Assembly (NCBI GenBank): GCA_016290415.1
Contig: JAEETP010000001.1
Coordinates: forward strand, 1 to 64,000
Origin: Bacteroidales bacterium
GTDB lineage: Bacteria; Bacteroidota; Bacteroidia; Bacteroidales; UBA932
Length of the DNA: 64,000 nucleotides
Direction: 5' to 3'
Numbering within the stretch: the first letter of the stretch is position 1; every line of letters starts with the position of its first letter. Positions 53,395-63,500 of the stretch are shown here, in pieces. The notes below the pieces were generated by a model that searched no databases, was not told where the DNA came from, and saw only the letters and a program-made list of their open reading frames with translations. Position numbers and translations under genes: made by a program.

Positions 53395-54420
53395 ATGAAA
53401 GAGCGTATCCTGGAGGTTTTAGGCGGCGTGATCCACCCCGCCGAAGGTCGTGACATCGTCTCCCTGGGGATGGTGGAAAATGTCCACGCCAATGCATCTT
53501 CCATCAAGTTCACCCTGGTTTTCCCCCGACGGGACCCTCTCTCTGGCAGCATTAAAAATGCCTGCAAAGAGGTTCTGGAAGCAGCTTTCCCCGGCTACGA
53601 CATTTCCATACTGGAGCTGGTGCGCGCGGGCAAAAAGCCAGAGAAAGTGGCAATGAATCCCGACCTGGAGAACCTCGCAAATGTGGGCAGCGTTATTGCC
53701 GTTGCCAGCGGCAAGGGCGGCGTGGGCAAATCTATGGTGGCGGTGAACCTGGCCATAACCCTGGCCCGCAAGGGCTACAAGGTGGGCGTGGCCGACGCCG
53801 ACATCTACGGCCCCTCAATCCCCAAGATGACCGGCACCGAAAATGTCCAGCCCGAGGCTGAGATTGACGGCGAAAAACAGACGCTGATTCCGGTGGAAAA
53901 ATACGGCGTCAAGTGGATGTCCATCGGCTACTTTGCCCGGCCGGAACAGGCGCTGGTGTGGCGCGGCCCCTTGGCCTCCAACGCCCTGAAACAGATGATA
54001 TTGCAGGTTGCGTGGGGAGAGCTGGACTATCTGCTGATAGACCTGCCGCCCGGCACCGGCGACATCCAGATTTCGCTGGTGAACGACGTGCCGCTGGACG
54101 GCGTGTTCGTGGTCACCACCCCGCAGAAAGTGGCCCTGGCCGATGTGGAAAAGAGCATAGATATGTTCATTAACCCCAAGGTCAACAAGCACATCTTCGG
54201 CATAATAGAGAATATGTCCTGGTTCACGCCCGAAGAATATCCCGACCACAAGTATTATATATTCGGCCATGGCGGCGCAGAGGCTCTGGCAGATAAGTAC
54301 AACCTGCCTTTGCTGGCGCAGATTCCCCTGGTGGCTTCGATAAGCAGCGACGGCGATTCCGGAACCCCCGCCGCACTGCACGACGGGCCTGTTTTTGACG
54401 CACTTAGCGAAATTTTTTGA
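53395..54420 (+). CDS. Mrp/ApbC-family iron-sulfur carrier ATPase
   Basis: 341 residues. N-terminal MIP18/DUF59 domain (about 1-85), then a ParA/NBP35-like P-loop ATPase: ASGKGGVGKSMVAVNLA (about 103-119), the DADIYGPSIPKM switch (about 131-142) and LIDLPPGTGDIQ (about 217-228). It delivers iron-sulfur clusters to apoproteins. The CxxC pair found in many Mrp proteins is absent (the region reads ENMSWFTPEEYPDHKYYIFG), as seen in other Bacteroidota. The ATG follows the aspS stop with no gap. The stop codon overlaps the -33 box of the tRNA-Gln promoter. Confidence 0.92.
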   Translation: MKERILEVLGGVIHPAEGRDIVSLGMVENVHANASSIKFTLVFPRRDPLSGSIKNACKEVLEAAFPGYDISILELVRAGKKPEKVAMNPDLENLANVGSVIAVASGKGGVGKSMVAVNLAITLARKGYKVGVADADIYGPSIPKMTGTENVQPEAEIDGEKQTLIPVEKYGVKWMSIGYFARPEQALVWRGPLASNALKQMILQVAWGELDYLLIDLPPGTGDIQISLVNDVPLDGVFVVTTPQKVALADVEKSIDMFINPKVNKHIFGIIENMSWFTPEEYPDHKYYIFGHGGAEALADKYNLPLLAQIPLVASISSDGDSGTPAALHDGPVFDALSEIF

Positions 54421-54446
54421 TATTTTTGGAATAACTCCTATATTTG
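54416..54446 (+). promoter_or_regulatory. Promoter of tRNA-Gln
   Basis: TTTG at 54416-54419, a 19-base spacer and TATATTTG at 54439-54446: a perfect consensus promoter. The -33 box overlaps the TGA stop of the Mrp gene. The primary transcript would begin about 8 bases before the mature tRNA. Confidence 0.78.
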
Positions 54447-54460
54447 CAGTCCCAAACTAC

Positions 54461-54531
54461 TGAGATATGGTGTAATGGTAGCACTAGAGATTCTGGCTCT
54501 CTCAGTTCGGGTTCGAGTCCTGATATCTCAA
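54461..54531 (+). tRNA. tRNA-Gln (anticodon CUG)
   Basis: The acceptor stem TGAGATA (54461-54467) pairs with TATCTCA (54524-54530), with discriminator A at 54531. The anticodon stem AGAGA/TCTCT encloses the loop TTCTGGC, giving anticodon CTG. The T loop has GTTCGAGTC. About 71 bases, no encoded CCA (next bases are CAA). The strong terminator directly after it overlaps the acceptor strand. Confidence 0.93.
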
Positions 54532-54573
54532 CAAAGAAAACGAGGGTATGCACCCTCGTTTTTTTGTTGAGAT
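54525..54573. terminator. Long terminator hairpin reaching into the tRNA-Gln acceptor strand
   Basis: The core CGAGGGT/ACCCTCG (54541-54547, 54552-54558) with loop ATGC and a seven-T run is a standard terminator. The stem continues outward: 54525-54547 pairs with 54552-54573 over 22 bp with a single bulged G at 54536, so the last six bases of the acceptor strand are part of the stem. It also has a T-rich run on the minus strand and can end the converging permease transcript. Confidence 0.88.
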
Positions 54574-54690
54574 CTACTATTATTGGGGCTACGCCCCAAA
54601 CCCTGGCGCTCCAGCCTTGCTAACCCACAAGCCTACCCGGCCCGGCTTCCGCTATCGGCTGCTGCCGATTATTATCCACAACAATGTTCT
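54574..54690. other. Gene-free stretch with two short hairpins
   Basis: Between the tRNA terminator and the stop of the permease gene. It holds TTGGGGC/GCCCCAA (54583-54589, 54593-54599) and ATCGGC/GCCGAT (54654-54659, 54664-54669). Neither has a T-run on either strand. No coding signal, tRNA or promoter is seen. Confidence 0.5.
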
Positions 54691-55893
54691 TCAGCTGCGC
54701 AGGGCGTCTACGGGGGCGAGGCGGGAGGCCTGGGCGGCGGGGAGGACGCCGCTGGCAAGGCCCAGCACCACCGCCATTGCAAAACCAAGAATGGCGTTGG
54801 CGGCAGAGAGACGCACGGTGAGCACTCCAGAAGGGATTAATGCCAGCGCGCCCCAGGCCAGCAGCAGCCCCATGGCGGCGCCCATAAGCGACAGCGACAC
54901 CGCCTCCAGCATAAACTCCAGCAAAATGCGCCTGCGCTTTGCCCCCAGAGCCTTTTTAAGGCCGATTATAAAGGTCCTCTCCTTGACGGAGACTAACATT
55001 ATATTCACTATTCCGAAGCCTCCTATAAGCAGCGAAAACAGTGCTATCGCAAGCCCTCCGGCAGAGATTTTCCGGGTCAGGGAAACCGTTTCACGACACA
55101 GGTCCTCCATTGTGTTCAGGGCAAAATTGTCTTCCTGCGAGGCCCGCAGGCCGCGGCTTGCGCGAAGGGTGCGCCTCGCATTCTCCATAGCCGCTTCCCT
55201 ACCCTCTGCCCCGGGCCCTATGGCAATCATCGTCTCCAGATTGTCCCGGCCCGCAAGCCCTCTTGCAACGGCATACGGCACCACCAGTGCATAGTCGGTC
55301 GCATACAGGTTTATCACATTCTTGCCTTCGTAAGAGAGCACTCCGGTAACGGTCATATTGCGGCCGTCTATCCTCACAGTGCGGCCACAGGCGTTGTCCT
55401 GGCCGAACAGCTCCTGAGCCACTTTGGAGCCTATTATCACCTTGCTGCCGGCCCCCGAAAGCTCTGCCGCAGAAAAGTCGCGGCCGCTGCTCACCCGGGA
55501 ATATACAAGATGCTGCCAGGCGCCGGAAACCCCCAGCAACTTGCAGTCCCGCAGCATTTTACCATCACAGACAATGTCCGCCTGGGCCTCTGCGGCAAAG
55601 GCGGTCCACCCGGCGGACGTGCCGCTAAGCGCCATATAATCTTCCCACCGCGGCTGAGGACGGGCAGCATAGCGGCTCCAGTCGCCGCCCCCCGTCACGG
55701 GAAACCGCTCCACCATAATCATATCGCTGCCAAAATGGTCAAAACCAGCTACAACGGAATGCGAAAAGGCATCCACCAGCGAAAACGAAACGGTAACTAC
55801 AAAGATTCCTACACTGACCCCGACAAGGGAGAGAAAAGTGCGCAGCGCGTCACTTTTGTTTTTGAGAAACAATTCCATCTTCTTTTCCTCCAT
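54691..55893 (-). CDS. ABC transporter permease, FtsX/MacB type
   Basis: 400 residues. One N-terminal membrane helix (LRTFLSLVGVSVGIFVVTVSF, split at about 17-37), a large periplasmic MacB_PCD-like domain (about 45-260), then three C-terminal helices (about 275-300, 325-350, 365-388) with the FtsX motif KERTFIIGLKKALGAKRRRIL (split, about 305-325). Such permeases work with a LolD/MacB-like ATPase in lipoprotein or peptide export; none is adjacent. The start is either 55893 or the in-frame ATG at 55878; both overlap the mutS 3' end (44 or 29 bases), implying translational coupling. Confidence 0.85.
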   Translation of the reverse strand: MEEKKMELFLKNKSDALRTFLSLVGVSVGIFVVTVSFSLVDAFSHSVVAGFDHFGSDMIMVERFPVTGGGDWSRYAARPQPRWEDYMALSGTSAGWTAFAAEAQADIVCDGKMLRDCKLLGVSGAWQHLVYSRVSSGRDFSAAELSGAGSKVIIGSKVAQELFGQDNACGRTVRIDGRNMTVTGVLSYEGKNVINLYATDYALVVPYAVARGLAGRDNLETMIAIGPGAEGREAAMENARRTLRASRGLRASQEDNFALNTMEDLCRETVSLTRKISAGGLAIALFSLLIGGFGIVNIMLVSVKERTFIIGLKKALGAKRRRILLEFMLEAVSLSLMGAAMGLLLAWGALALIPSGVLTVRLSAANAILGFAMAVVLGLASGVLPAAQASRLAPVDALRS

Positions 55894-58441
55894 TTAATTT
55901 GTTTTTGATTTGTCTGATAGTATCAAAAGCGTCAAGCGGGGAAATGGAATTGATATCTATGCTTTCTATAATGTGTTTAATGTCAAGAAGCAGCGGGTCG
56001 TCCATCTGGAAAAAGCTCAGCTGCAGGGGATTGCCCGCAACCTTGCTCTCCAGCGAACGGAGTTTGTGCTCTGCCGCCACCAGCACCTGGTCGGGCATTC
56101 CGGCCATACGGGCCACGTGTATGCCAAAACTGCTGGCCACGCCTCCGGGGCACAACTTGCGCAGGAATATGACCCTGCCGTCCACCTCTTTTGTGGAAAT
56201 ATGAAAATTGTGCACCCTGGGCAGCGTGTCGGCCATCTCGTTAAGTTCGTGATAATGAGTGGCAAACAGCGTCTTTGGCGCCAGCGGCGACTTGTGCAGA
56301 TATTCCACAATGGCCCAGGCTATGGACATTCCGTCGTAGGTGCTGGTGCCGCGGCCAATCTCGTCCATAAGCAGCAGCGACCTCTGGGAAATATTGTTCA
56401 GGATGGTGGCGCTCTCTGTCATCTCTACCATAAAGGTGGATTCGCCCCGGGAAATATTGTCCGATGCGCCCACGCGGGTAAAGAGCTTGTCCACAACACC
56501 TATGCGGGCGCTGTCGGCCGGCACGTAACTGCCAATCTGCGCCATAAGCACAATCAGGGCCGTCTGTCGCAGCAGCGCCGACTTACCAGCCATATTGGGG
56601 CCAGTGAGAATTATGATCTGCTGCTTGTCGTTGCTCAGGAACACGTCGTTTGCAATATATTGCTCGCCCTCCGGCAGCATTGCCTCAATCACCGGGTGGC
56701 GGCCCTTCTTGATGTCTATTTCCAGAGATTTGTCCACCTCGGCGCGGTGGTATCCATATTTACGGGCGGTAAAGGCAAACGATGCCAGGCAGTCCAACTC
56801 GCTCACTGCCACTGCATTCTGCTGAATGGCGGGAATGTTTTGCTGCAGCTGCTGCACCAAATCTGAATATATAGACGATTCTATGGCGATAATCTGGTCC
56901 TGCGCCACCAGTATCTTCTCTTCGTATTCTTTAAGTTCTGCAGTGATGTAGCGCTCGGCCCCGACCAGGGTCTGCTTGCGGATCCACTCGGGCGGCACCA
57001 GGTCCTTGAAGGTGTTGCGGACCTCCAGGTAATAGCCAAACACATTGTTATAGCTGACCTTGAGCGACGATATGCCGGTGACATCCCTCTCCCGCTGCTG
57101 TATTTCCAGCAGGATATCCTTGCTGTGCTGCAGTATGTTGCGATAGTCGTCCAGGCGGGCGTCCACCCCGGCGCAAATCACATCGCCCTTGCCTATCTGC
57201 TGCGCAGTGTCGGCCTTTATGGTAGAAGCTATGTGTCTGGAGAGCTCCTCCAGCGGATTCAGGCGGCGGGTAAGGGCTTTTATGGCACTCAGGCGGCCGG
57301 CGGAGTTGATAATTTCGCCAATCTGCTCCAGGCCGCGGCCCAGCTGCAGCACCTCGCGCGGCAAAATCTTGCCGGCGGCGGCCCTGGAAACTATTCTCTC
57401 CAGGTCTCCAACCTGAGCGATACTCTCACGGATGGCCTCGCACGCCGGGCCGTCTTCGTATAGCGCAGTCACGGCATCGCTGCGGGCCTTGATGGCTTTG
57501 ATATCCTTGAGCGGCATTGCCACCCATTCGCGCATCCGGCGGCTGCCCATTGGCGAACTGCAGTTGTCCAGAATGTCTATGAGCGAGCTCCCGCCGGGCG
57601 ACATTGGCCTTAGCAGCTCCAGCGCCCTGCCGGTAAAACGGTCTATCCACATAAACTCTCCGCGGTCTATTCGGCCCAGAGAGCGGATGTGCGATATCTC
57701 TTTGTGTTCAGTAATATCCAAATAAGCCAGGATGGCGCCGGCTGCGGTGATGGCCAGCGGCATATCCTCCACCCCAAAACCCTTCAGGGAATCGGTTTCA
57801 AAGCGGTTCAGGAGTTTTTTATATGCGGTGGTGTATACAAAGGCCCAGCTGTCCAGGGCGGTGATGAAACTCTGGTCGGCAAAGCGGGCCTTGAAACCGT
57901 CTTCAAACCCTTTTTGCAGCAGAATCTCCTTGGGGGTATAGTCGGCCAGCAGCAGGTCCACGAAATCCAGGCTGCCCTGCGCCACCTTGAAAGCCCCGGT
58001 GGAGATGTCCAAAAGCGCTATTCCGGCCTGGTCTTTCTCAAAAAATACAGAACACAGCCAGTTGTTCTTGGAAGACTCCAGCAGCGACTCATTATAGTTT
58101 AGGCCGGGGGTAACCAGCTCTGTGACACCGCGTTTCACCAACTTTTTGGTGAGCTTGGGGTCCTCCAGCTGGTCGCAGATAGCCACCCTGTAGCCGGCCG
58201 CCACCATCTTGGGCAGATAAATGTCCACGGCGTGATGCGGCACCCCTGCCATATTGGTAAAATTGCCGCCGCCGCAAGACTTGCGCGTAAGCACCAGCCC
58301 CAGCACCTTGCTGGCAACAGTGGCGTCGTCGCCGTAAGTCTCGTAAAAATCGCCAACACGATAGAACAAAATGCTGCCGGGGTACTGCGATTTGATCTCG
58401 TAGTACTGCAGCATCATAGGGGATGTCTTGTCGGCCGCCAT
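55850..58441 (-). CDS. mutS: DNA mismatch repair protein MutS
   Basis: 863 residues, full length. The mismatch-reading Phe-x-Glu is in RVGDFYETYG (about 26-35), near the N-terminus. The ATPase domain holds Walker A TGPNMAGKSALLRQ (about 616-629), the Walker B region LLMDEIGRGTSTYDG (about 694-708) and the ATHYHELNEM switch (about 738-747). The C-terminal tail is short. It is divergent from rsmA with only 45 bases between the start codons; the -7 box lies 7 bases from its ATG. The gene contains no CATG by eye. Confidence 0.97.
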   Translation of the reverse strand: MAADKTSPMMLQYYEIKSQYPGSILFYRVGDFYETYGDDATVASKVLGLVLTRKSCGGGNFTNMAGVPHHAVDIYLPKMVAAGYRVAICDQLEDPKLTKKLVKRGVTELVTPGLNYNESLLESSKNNWLCSVFFEKDQAGIALLDISTGAFKVAQGSLDFVDLLLADYTPKEILLQKGFEDGFKARFADQSFITALDSWAFVYTTAYKKLLNRFETDSLKGFGVEDMPLAITAAGAILAYLDITEHKEISHIRSLGRIDRGEFMWIDRFTGRALELLRPMSPGGSSLIDILDNCSSPMGSRRMREWVAMPLKDIKAIKARSDAVTALYEDGPACEAIRESIAQVGDLERIVSRAAAGKILPREVLQLGRGLEQIGEIINSAGRLSAIKALTRRLNPLEELSRHIASTIKADTAQQIGKGDVICAGVDARLDDYRNILQHSKDILLEIQQRERDVTGISSLKVSYNNVFGYYLEVRNTFKDLVPPEWIRKQTLVGAERYITAELKEYEEKILVAQDQIIAIESSIYSDLVQQLQQNIPAIQQNAVAVSELDCLASFAFTARKYGYHRAEVDKSLEIDIKKGRHPVIEAMLPEGEQYIANDVFLSNDKQQIIILTGPNMAGKSALLRQTALIVLMAQIGSYVPADSARIGVVDKLFTRVGASDNISRGESTFMVEMTESATILNNISQRSLLLMDEIGRGTSTYDGMSIAWAIVEYLHKSPLAPKTLFATHYHELNEMADTLPRVHNFHISTKEVDGRVIFLRKLCPGGVASSFGIHVARMAGMPDQVLVAAEHKLRSLESKVAGNPLQLSFFQMDDPLLLDIKHIIESIDINSISPLDAFDTIRQIKNKLNGGKEDGIVSQKQK

Positions 58442-58448
58442 AGGTTTA

Positions 58449-58456
58449 CAAATGTA
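58449..58456 (-). promoter_or_regulatory. -7 element of mutS, next to the start codon
   Basis: TACATTTG on the minus strand (58456-58449) matches TAnnTTTG. Only 7 bases separate it from the mutS ATG (58441), so the mRNA would have almost no leader. No TTG lies at the -33 position. Confidence 0.5.
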
Positions 58457-58469
58457 GCCAAAAAACGAT

Positions 58470-58477
58470 TATCTTTG
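58470..58477 (+). promoter_or_regulatory. -7 element of rsmA, next to the start codon
   Basis: TATCTTTG at 58470-58477 matches the consensus; the rsmA ATG follows 9 bases later. A weak TTTA at 58445-58448 is 21 bases upstream. It is 13 bases from the opposing mutS -7 box, so the two promoters overlap and polymerases should exclude each other. Confidence 0.55.
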
Positions 58478-58486
58478 TATCTGTCT

Positions 58487-59248
58487 ATGAAAGTAAAACC
58501 CAAAAAGAGCCTCGGCCAGCACTTTCTGGCCAACCGTGAAATAGCCCGCCGCATCTCTGATGCGCTGCTGGTGGCAGACGGCACGGTTATGAACGTGCTG
58601 GAGGTGGGCTGCGGCACCGGTGCGCTCACACAGCACCTGCTGCAGCGCAGCGACTTTCTGCTCAAGGGTATAGAAATAGACGGCGAATCCATCGCATACC
58701 TGCGGGAAAACCTTCCGGCCATTATGCCCCGGCTCTACGAAGCGGATTTTCTAAAAAGCGACCTCCGAAAGATATTCCCCGAAGGCGACTTTTGCGTGAT
58801 AGGCAATTTCCCTTACAACATATCTTCGCAGATCTTTTTCAAGATACTCGAATATAAAGATGATGTGCCGCAGGTGGTGGGTATGCTTCAGAAAGAGGTG
58901 GCGGAGCGGCTCTCCAGCGGCCCCGGCAACAAAAGCTATGGCATTCTCTCGGTGCTGCTGCAGGCCTGGTACGATATAGAATATCTGTTCACGGTGGGAG
59001 AAAACGAATTCATTCCGCCGCCAAAAGTTAAATCTGCGGTGATACGGCTGCGCCGCAACGGCCGCACAGAGCTGGGCTGCGACGAGTCCCGCTTCAAGCA
59101 GATAGTAAAAGCGGCCTTCAACCAGCGGCGGAAAACCTTGCGCAACAGCCTGAAAGCCATAGGGGTAGATGTTCCGGAGCGTTATGCCGGGCTCAGGCCT
59201 GAACAGATGGGTGTGGAAGACTTTATTGATCTTACCAAAATGATATAA
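58487..59248 (+). CDS. rsmA: 16S rRNA dimethyladenosine transferase (RsmA/KsgA)
   Basis: 253 residues from ATG 58487, giving the family start KPKKSLGQHFLANREIARRI. Dimethylates A1518 and A1519 (E. coli numbering) in 16S rRNA, a late 30S assembly step. SAM motif LEVGCGTGALTQHLL (about 36-50) and catalytic NFPYNIS (about 105-111) are intact. A longer open frame back to 58232 lies inside mutS on the other strand and is rejected. Ends just before a bidirectional terminator. Confidence 0.96.
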   Translation: MKVKPKKSLGQHFLANREIARRISDALLVADGTVMNVLEVGCGTGALTQHLLQRSDFLLKGIEIDGESIAYLRENLPAIMPRLYEADFLKSDLRKIFPEGDFCVIGNFPYNISSQIFFKILEYKDDVPQVVGMLQKEVAERLSSGPGNKSYGILSVLLQAWYDIEYLFTVGENEFIPPPKVKSAVIRLRRNGRTELGCDESRFKQIVKAAFNQRRKTLRNSLKAIGVDVPERYAGLRPEQMGVEDFIDLTKMI

Positions 59249-59255
59249 AAAAAAA

Positions 59256-59282
59256 GACCGGCCTTTAAAGCCGGTCTCTTTT
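59256..59282. terminator. Bidirectional terminator between rsmA and the ompA-family gene
   Basis: GACCGGC (59256-59262) and GCCGGTC (59270-59276) form the stem, with A-rich sequence on the left and TCTCTTTT on the right. It therefore has a T-run on each strand and can end both converging transcripts. Confidence 0.88.
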
Positions 59283-59299
59283 GTTTATCTGTTTAACGA

Positions 59300-60397
<1,098 letters not shown>

Positions 60398-60450
60398 TTA
60401 AACTGTTAATAATGTTAAGTGTTTCTACAATAGTGCACACTAGCGCTTTG

Positions 60451-60481
60451 CGAAGATACGCAACATTGAGAAATATTCCAA
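60451..60481 (-). promoter_or_regulatory. Promoter of the ompA-family gene
   Basis: On the minus strand TTG (60481-60479), a 20-base spacer and TATCTTCG (60458-60451), one mismatch from the -7 consensus. The leader would be about 55 bases, which is usual for abundant outer-membrane proteins. Confidence 0.6.
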
Positions 60482-60515
60482 AAAAAAATGGGGTGACCTA
60501 ATGGCCACCCCAAAT
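60482..60515 (-). terminator. Terminator after the large collagen-like protein gene
   Basis: On the minus strand GGGGTGGCC, loop ATTA, GGTCACCCC form a 9-bp stem with one G-U pair, followed by a run of T residues (A-run 60481-60488 on the plus strand). It lies about 24 bases after the stop codon and abuts the ompA promoter. Confidence 0.85.
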
Positions 60516-60534
60516 TTCTATTTAGAATAAACGA

Positions 60535-63500
60535 TTATTCGTTGTCGAAGATTACTGACCAAGTCGGGTGAGCATCGGTAGTGGGCTCAATCTCGGGACC
60601 ATGACCCTCATTGACGTGAGCTGCAGGAGAATCAGCAGTCTTGTGGATGAGAATCTTGCCTTCGCCAGTAAGGTATGCAAGGCCAGCGATTTCCTGAGTA
60701 ACCTTGTATGTGGTCCTCTTGTCAAACTGCAGGTCAGTACCCATGTTGCACCAGTAGAACCAACCGGAATTCTCACCATAGAGCAGGCGGTTACCGAAGG
60801 AAGTATCTGCAAGAGAGTGCCACTTAGGAGCATTCAGGGAACCTGAAGAGAAGACGTCGGTACCGTAGGTTCTCTGTGCATAAGGAGTAACGTGCTGCGC
60901 GAATCCGAAAGGATCCCAGAATACAAGCAACTCGTTGGTGCCGGTCTCGCGGATGGAGAACAGAACTCTGTCAGAGCACCAGTCAGCCGTGTGGGTAAAG
61001 AGCTCGATTTCATCTTCAATCTCGATATAGAACGGGCAGGTGAAGCGAACGATGTAAGCCTTAACCACCTTCTCGGAACCGTTGGCGAGGGTAACCTTGA
61101 TGTCCACAACATAATCTCTTGACTGCTCACCCATTGCGAACGGCTTCGTGAGTTTGATATCCTGATTTGCGTAAGAATCACCCATACCAGCGTCTCTGAG
61201 GATAATCTCAGCACCATCTTGCTTCTGGCTGTTAGGGAAGTTGATTGCCATTGACATCTTTGCAATGTTCGGCTGAGCTGCCAGGTAAGAGCCGTACTCG
61301 CGGATGTGCTCCTTGATAGAGGACTGAGGTTTCCAGATGCCGTCTACCTCTTTGCCCTTAACGGTAACGATAGAGTCAACATACGGGAACTTAGATGTAT
61401 CAAAGGCATCGTCTTTGCGGTTAGGCTGAGCATACTTAGTTGCAGGATCCGGAGTGATATCGGTTTCGGTAAGAACGCCTGTACCGCGTACGAAACGAGC
61501 GATATTATCAGGATCAGTCTCAGGTGCCTCGTTGAAGAGGATATAGTTGTCGTTCAGGATAGGCTCGGTTGCAGTCCAGTCTATAACAACATTCCACTTG
61601 ATGGTGTAGCATACAACAGGGTACTCAGATTTGCTGGGAGTGAAGGTATAAGTCACGGAACCAGGGCCAAGAGCAACCTGATTGGACAGACTTACGTTGA
61701 ACATATCGGCAGCTGTACGCTGGAATGATGCAGAGAAACCAGCGGGAGCGGATGAAGTCTGAATAGGTTCGGCTGTGTAAATAGCGTTGAAGCCTTCCAT
61801 ATCCATATCGAGAGCATCGTCCCACTCGTGTTCGCGGCCTTCCTGAGGACGAGGATCCTGGCTCTGGAGAGGAGCGGGGGTCTTGCCTGTATAAGTAAGT
61901 GTCAGGTAGTCAATGTCACCAAGGTCGAAGGTAACGTTCTTGGTTGTATTGCTGTCGGGAACAATGAGGAGAATATAGTGACCGATGAATTCGTCATACA
62001 TTACCCTGTTGTTATTATTGTCCCACCATAAAGGAGAAGCTTTAGCTACTGCTGAATTGTAATAAGTGCCAAGCGCCTCGTTCTTTATAGAAGCATCAGC
62101 AACTATGATGGCAACTTTACCGATAGCCTCTTCTGCGTCTTCCTTAACGGTAACCTTACCGTCTGCGGTAACATTCACCTTATCCCAAGCACCATAGTTG
62201 TTTTCAGTTTCGCCGGAAGGGCTTCCGCCTGCATCTGACCAAGCTCCACCATAGTCGTGGTAAGCCTCTGCATTTGCAGCCTGGAATACATAGTAGTCAT
62301 ATTTAACCTCGAAACCGAGATCTTCAAGACGACCGTAATAAAGGTCAGCAAAACGCATATGTGATGCAACATCATAGGTTTGGCCAACTACAAGGTAGTC
62401 ATTTGCGTTATTTGCATTAGGTGTGCCAGATGCAAAGTACATTCCCCAGTTGGGAGCAATAGGCCAGGAAGAAGCGGGAGAGTACATCTCGGACTGACCA
62501 CGACGATATGCGGTCCACACAGGATATACATAATCAAGTTTAACATTGGTGTAGTCAGAAACAACTGCTTCTGCACCCTGCCCGTTCTTAGAAGCCTCGA
62601 GGGCTACTATAGTCTTATAGTTGAGACCGTTCATCTCCTGCCAACGCTGCATCGCGTCAATAGCAGCGGTCTCACCATTTGTATAAGCGTTCACATACGG
62701 GTTAGCATTGTATATGTAATTCAAAAGGCCCATAGCATCACGCTCTCCTCTCGGCTTGTTGGGGATAGAGCCATAGCCATCAAAAGCATCCCAATAGTAC
62801 CACGCCAAAGCCTGCTTGGTCATGAGCATTTTAAGGAACCACTCTGTGGGCTGATCTGCCCAATACTTGAAATAGTCAATATAACCTGTTGCATTCAGCT
62901 GATCTTTACCGGCCTTCTTAACCTCAAGTTTAGTAACAGCGTGATTGGCTTTGTCTCCGTCTGCCTTGGTGCTAACGGTGAGTGTGCGGTCAATCATTCT
63001 GTATTGATATCCGCTAAGGTCAGCGCTTGCGGGATTTACGCGATACTTAATATTGAGAGCGCTAACTGGCGGCTGGCGAGTGAGCCAAGTACCTTCTTTG
63101 CTAACATTGTCCAAACGTTTGCCAAGGTCTGCGATAGCATCATCTACTGCAGCTTTGAGGTCAGCATAAACGGCCTCCCACTGAAGGTTGTCCCCTTGCT
63201 CAGCTAAGCGCCAGTTGTAACCGAACTCACCGGAATTGATATCCCAGCTTGCGCTATAACCAGTCGCACTCTTCTGACCGGTAGCTCCCAGATAGGAGCT
63301 GTATAGTGCACACCAGAAATACACCTCCCAACCTGCAGGAGAGAGTGTTTCAAAAGCTTTGTCGGGCCAGTTCCATTCTTTAAGACGGGGGTTGTTTCCA
63401 GCGTTGCCGGTCAAAAGACGGAATGTCTCCCAAGCAGACGGAAGGATAGCATAAACCTGTGCCATAGGCATACCCAGAGTGGCATCCCAGAGTTCGGGGA

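Noticed and set aside
54583..54669. Possible second tRNA or small structured RNA after tRNA-Gln
   Set aside because: Only two isolated hairpins; no T-loop sequence, anticodon arm or acceptor pairing could be built.
58232..58486. N-terminal extension of rsmA by 85 codons
   Set aside because: It lies inside mutS on the opposite strand and upstream of the rsmA -7 box; KsgA proteins start near the KPKKSLGQHFL motif.
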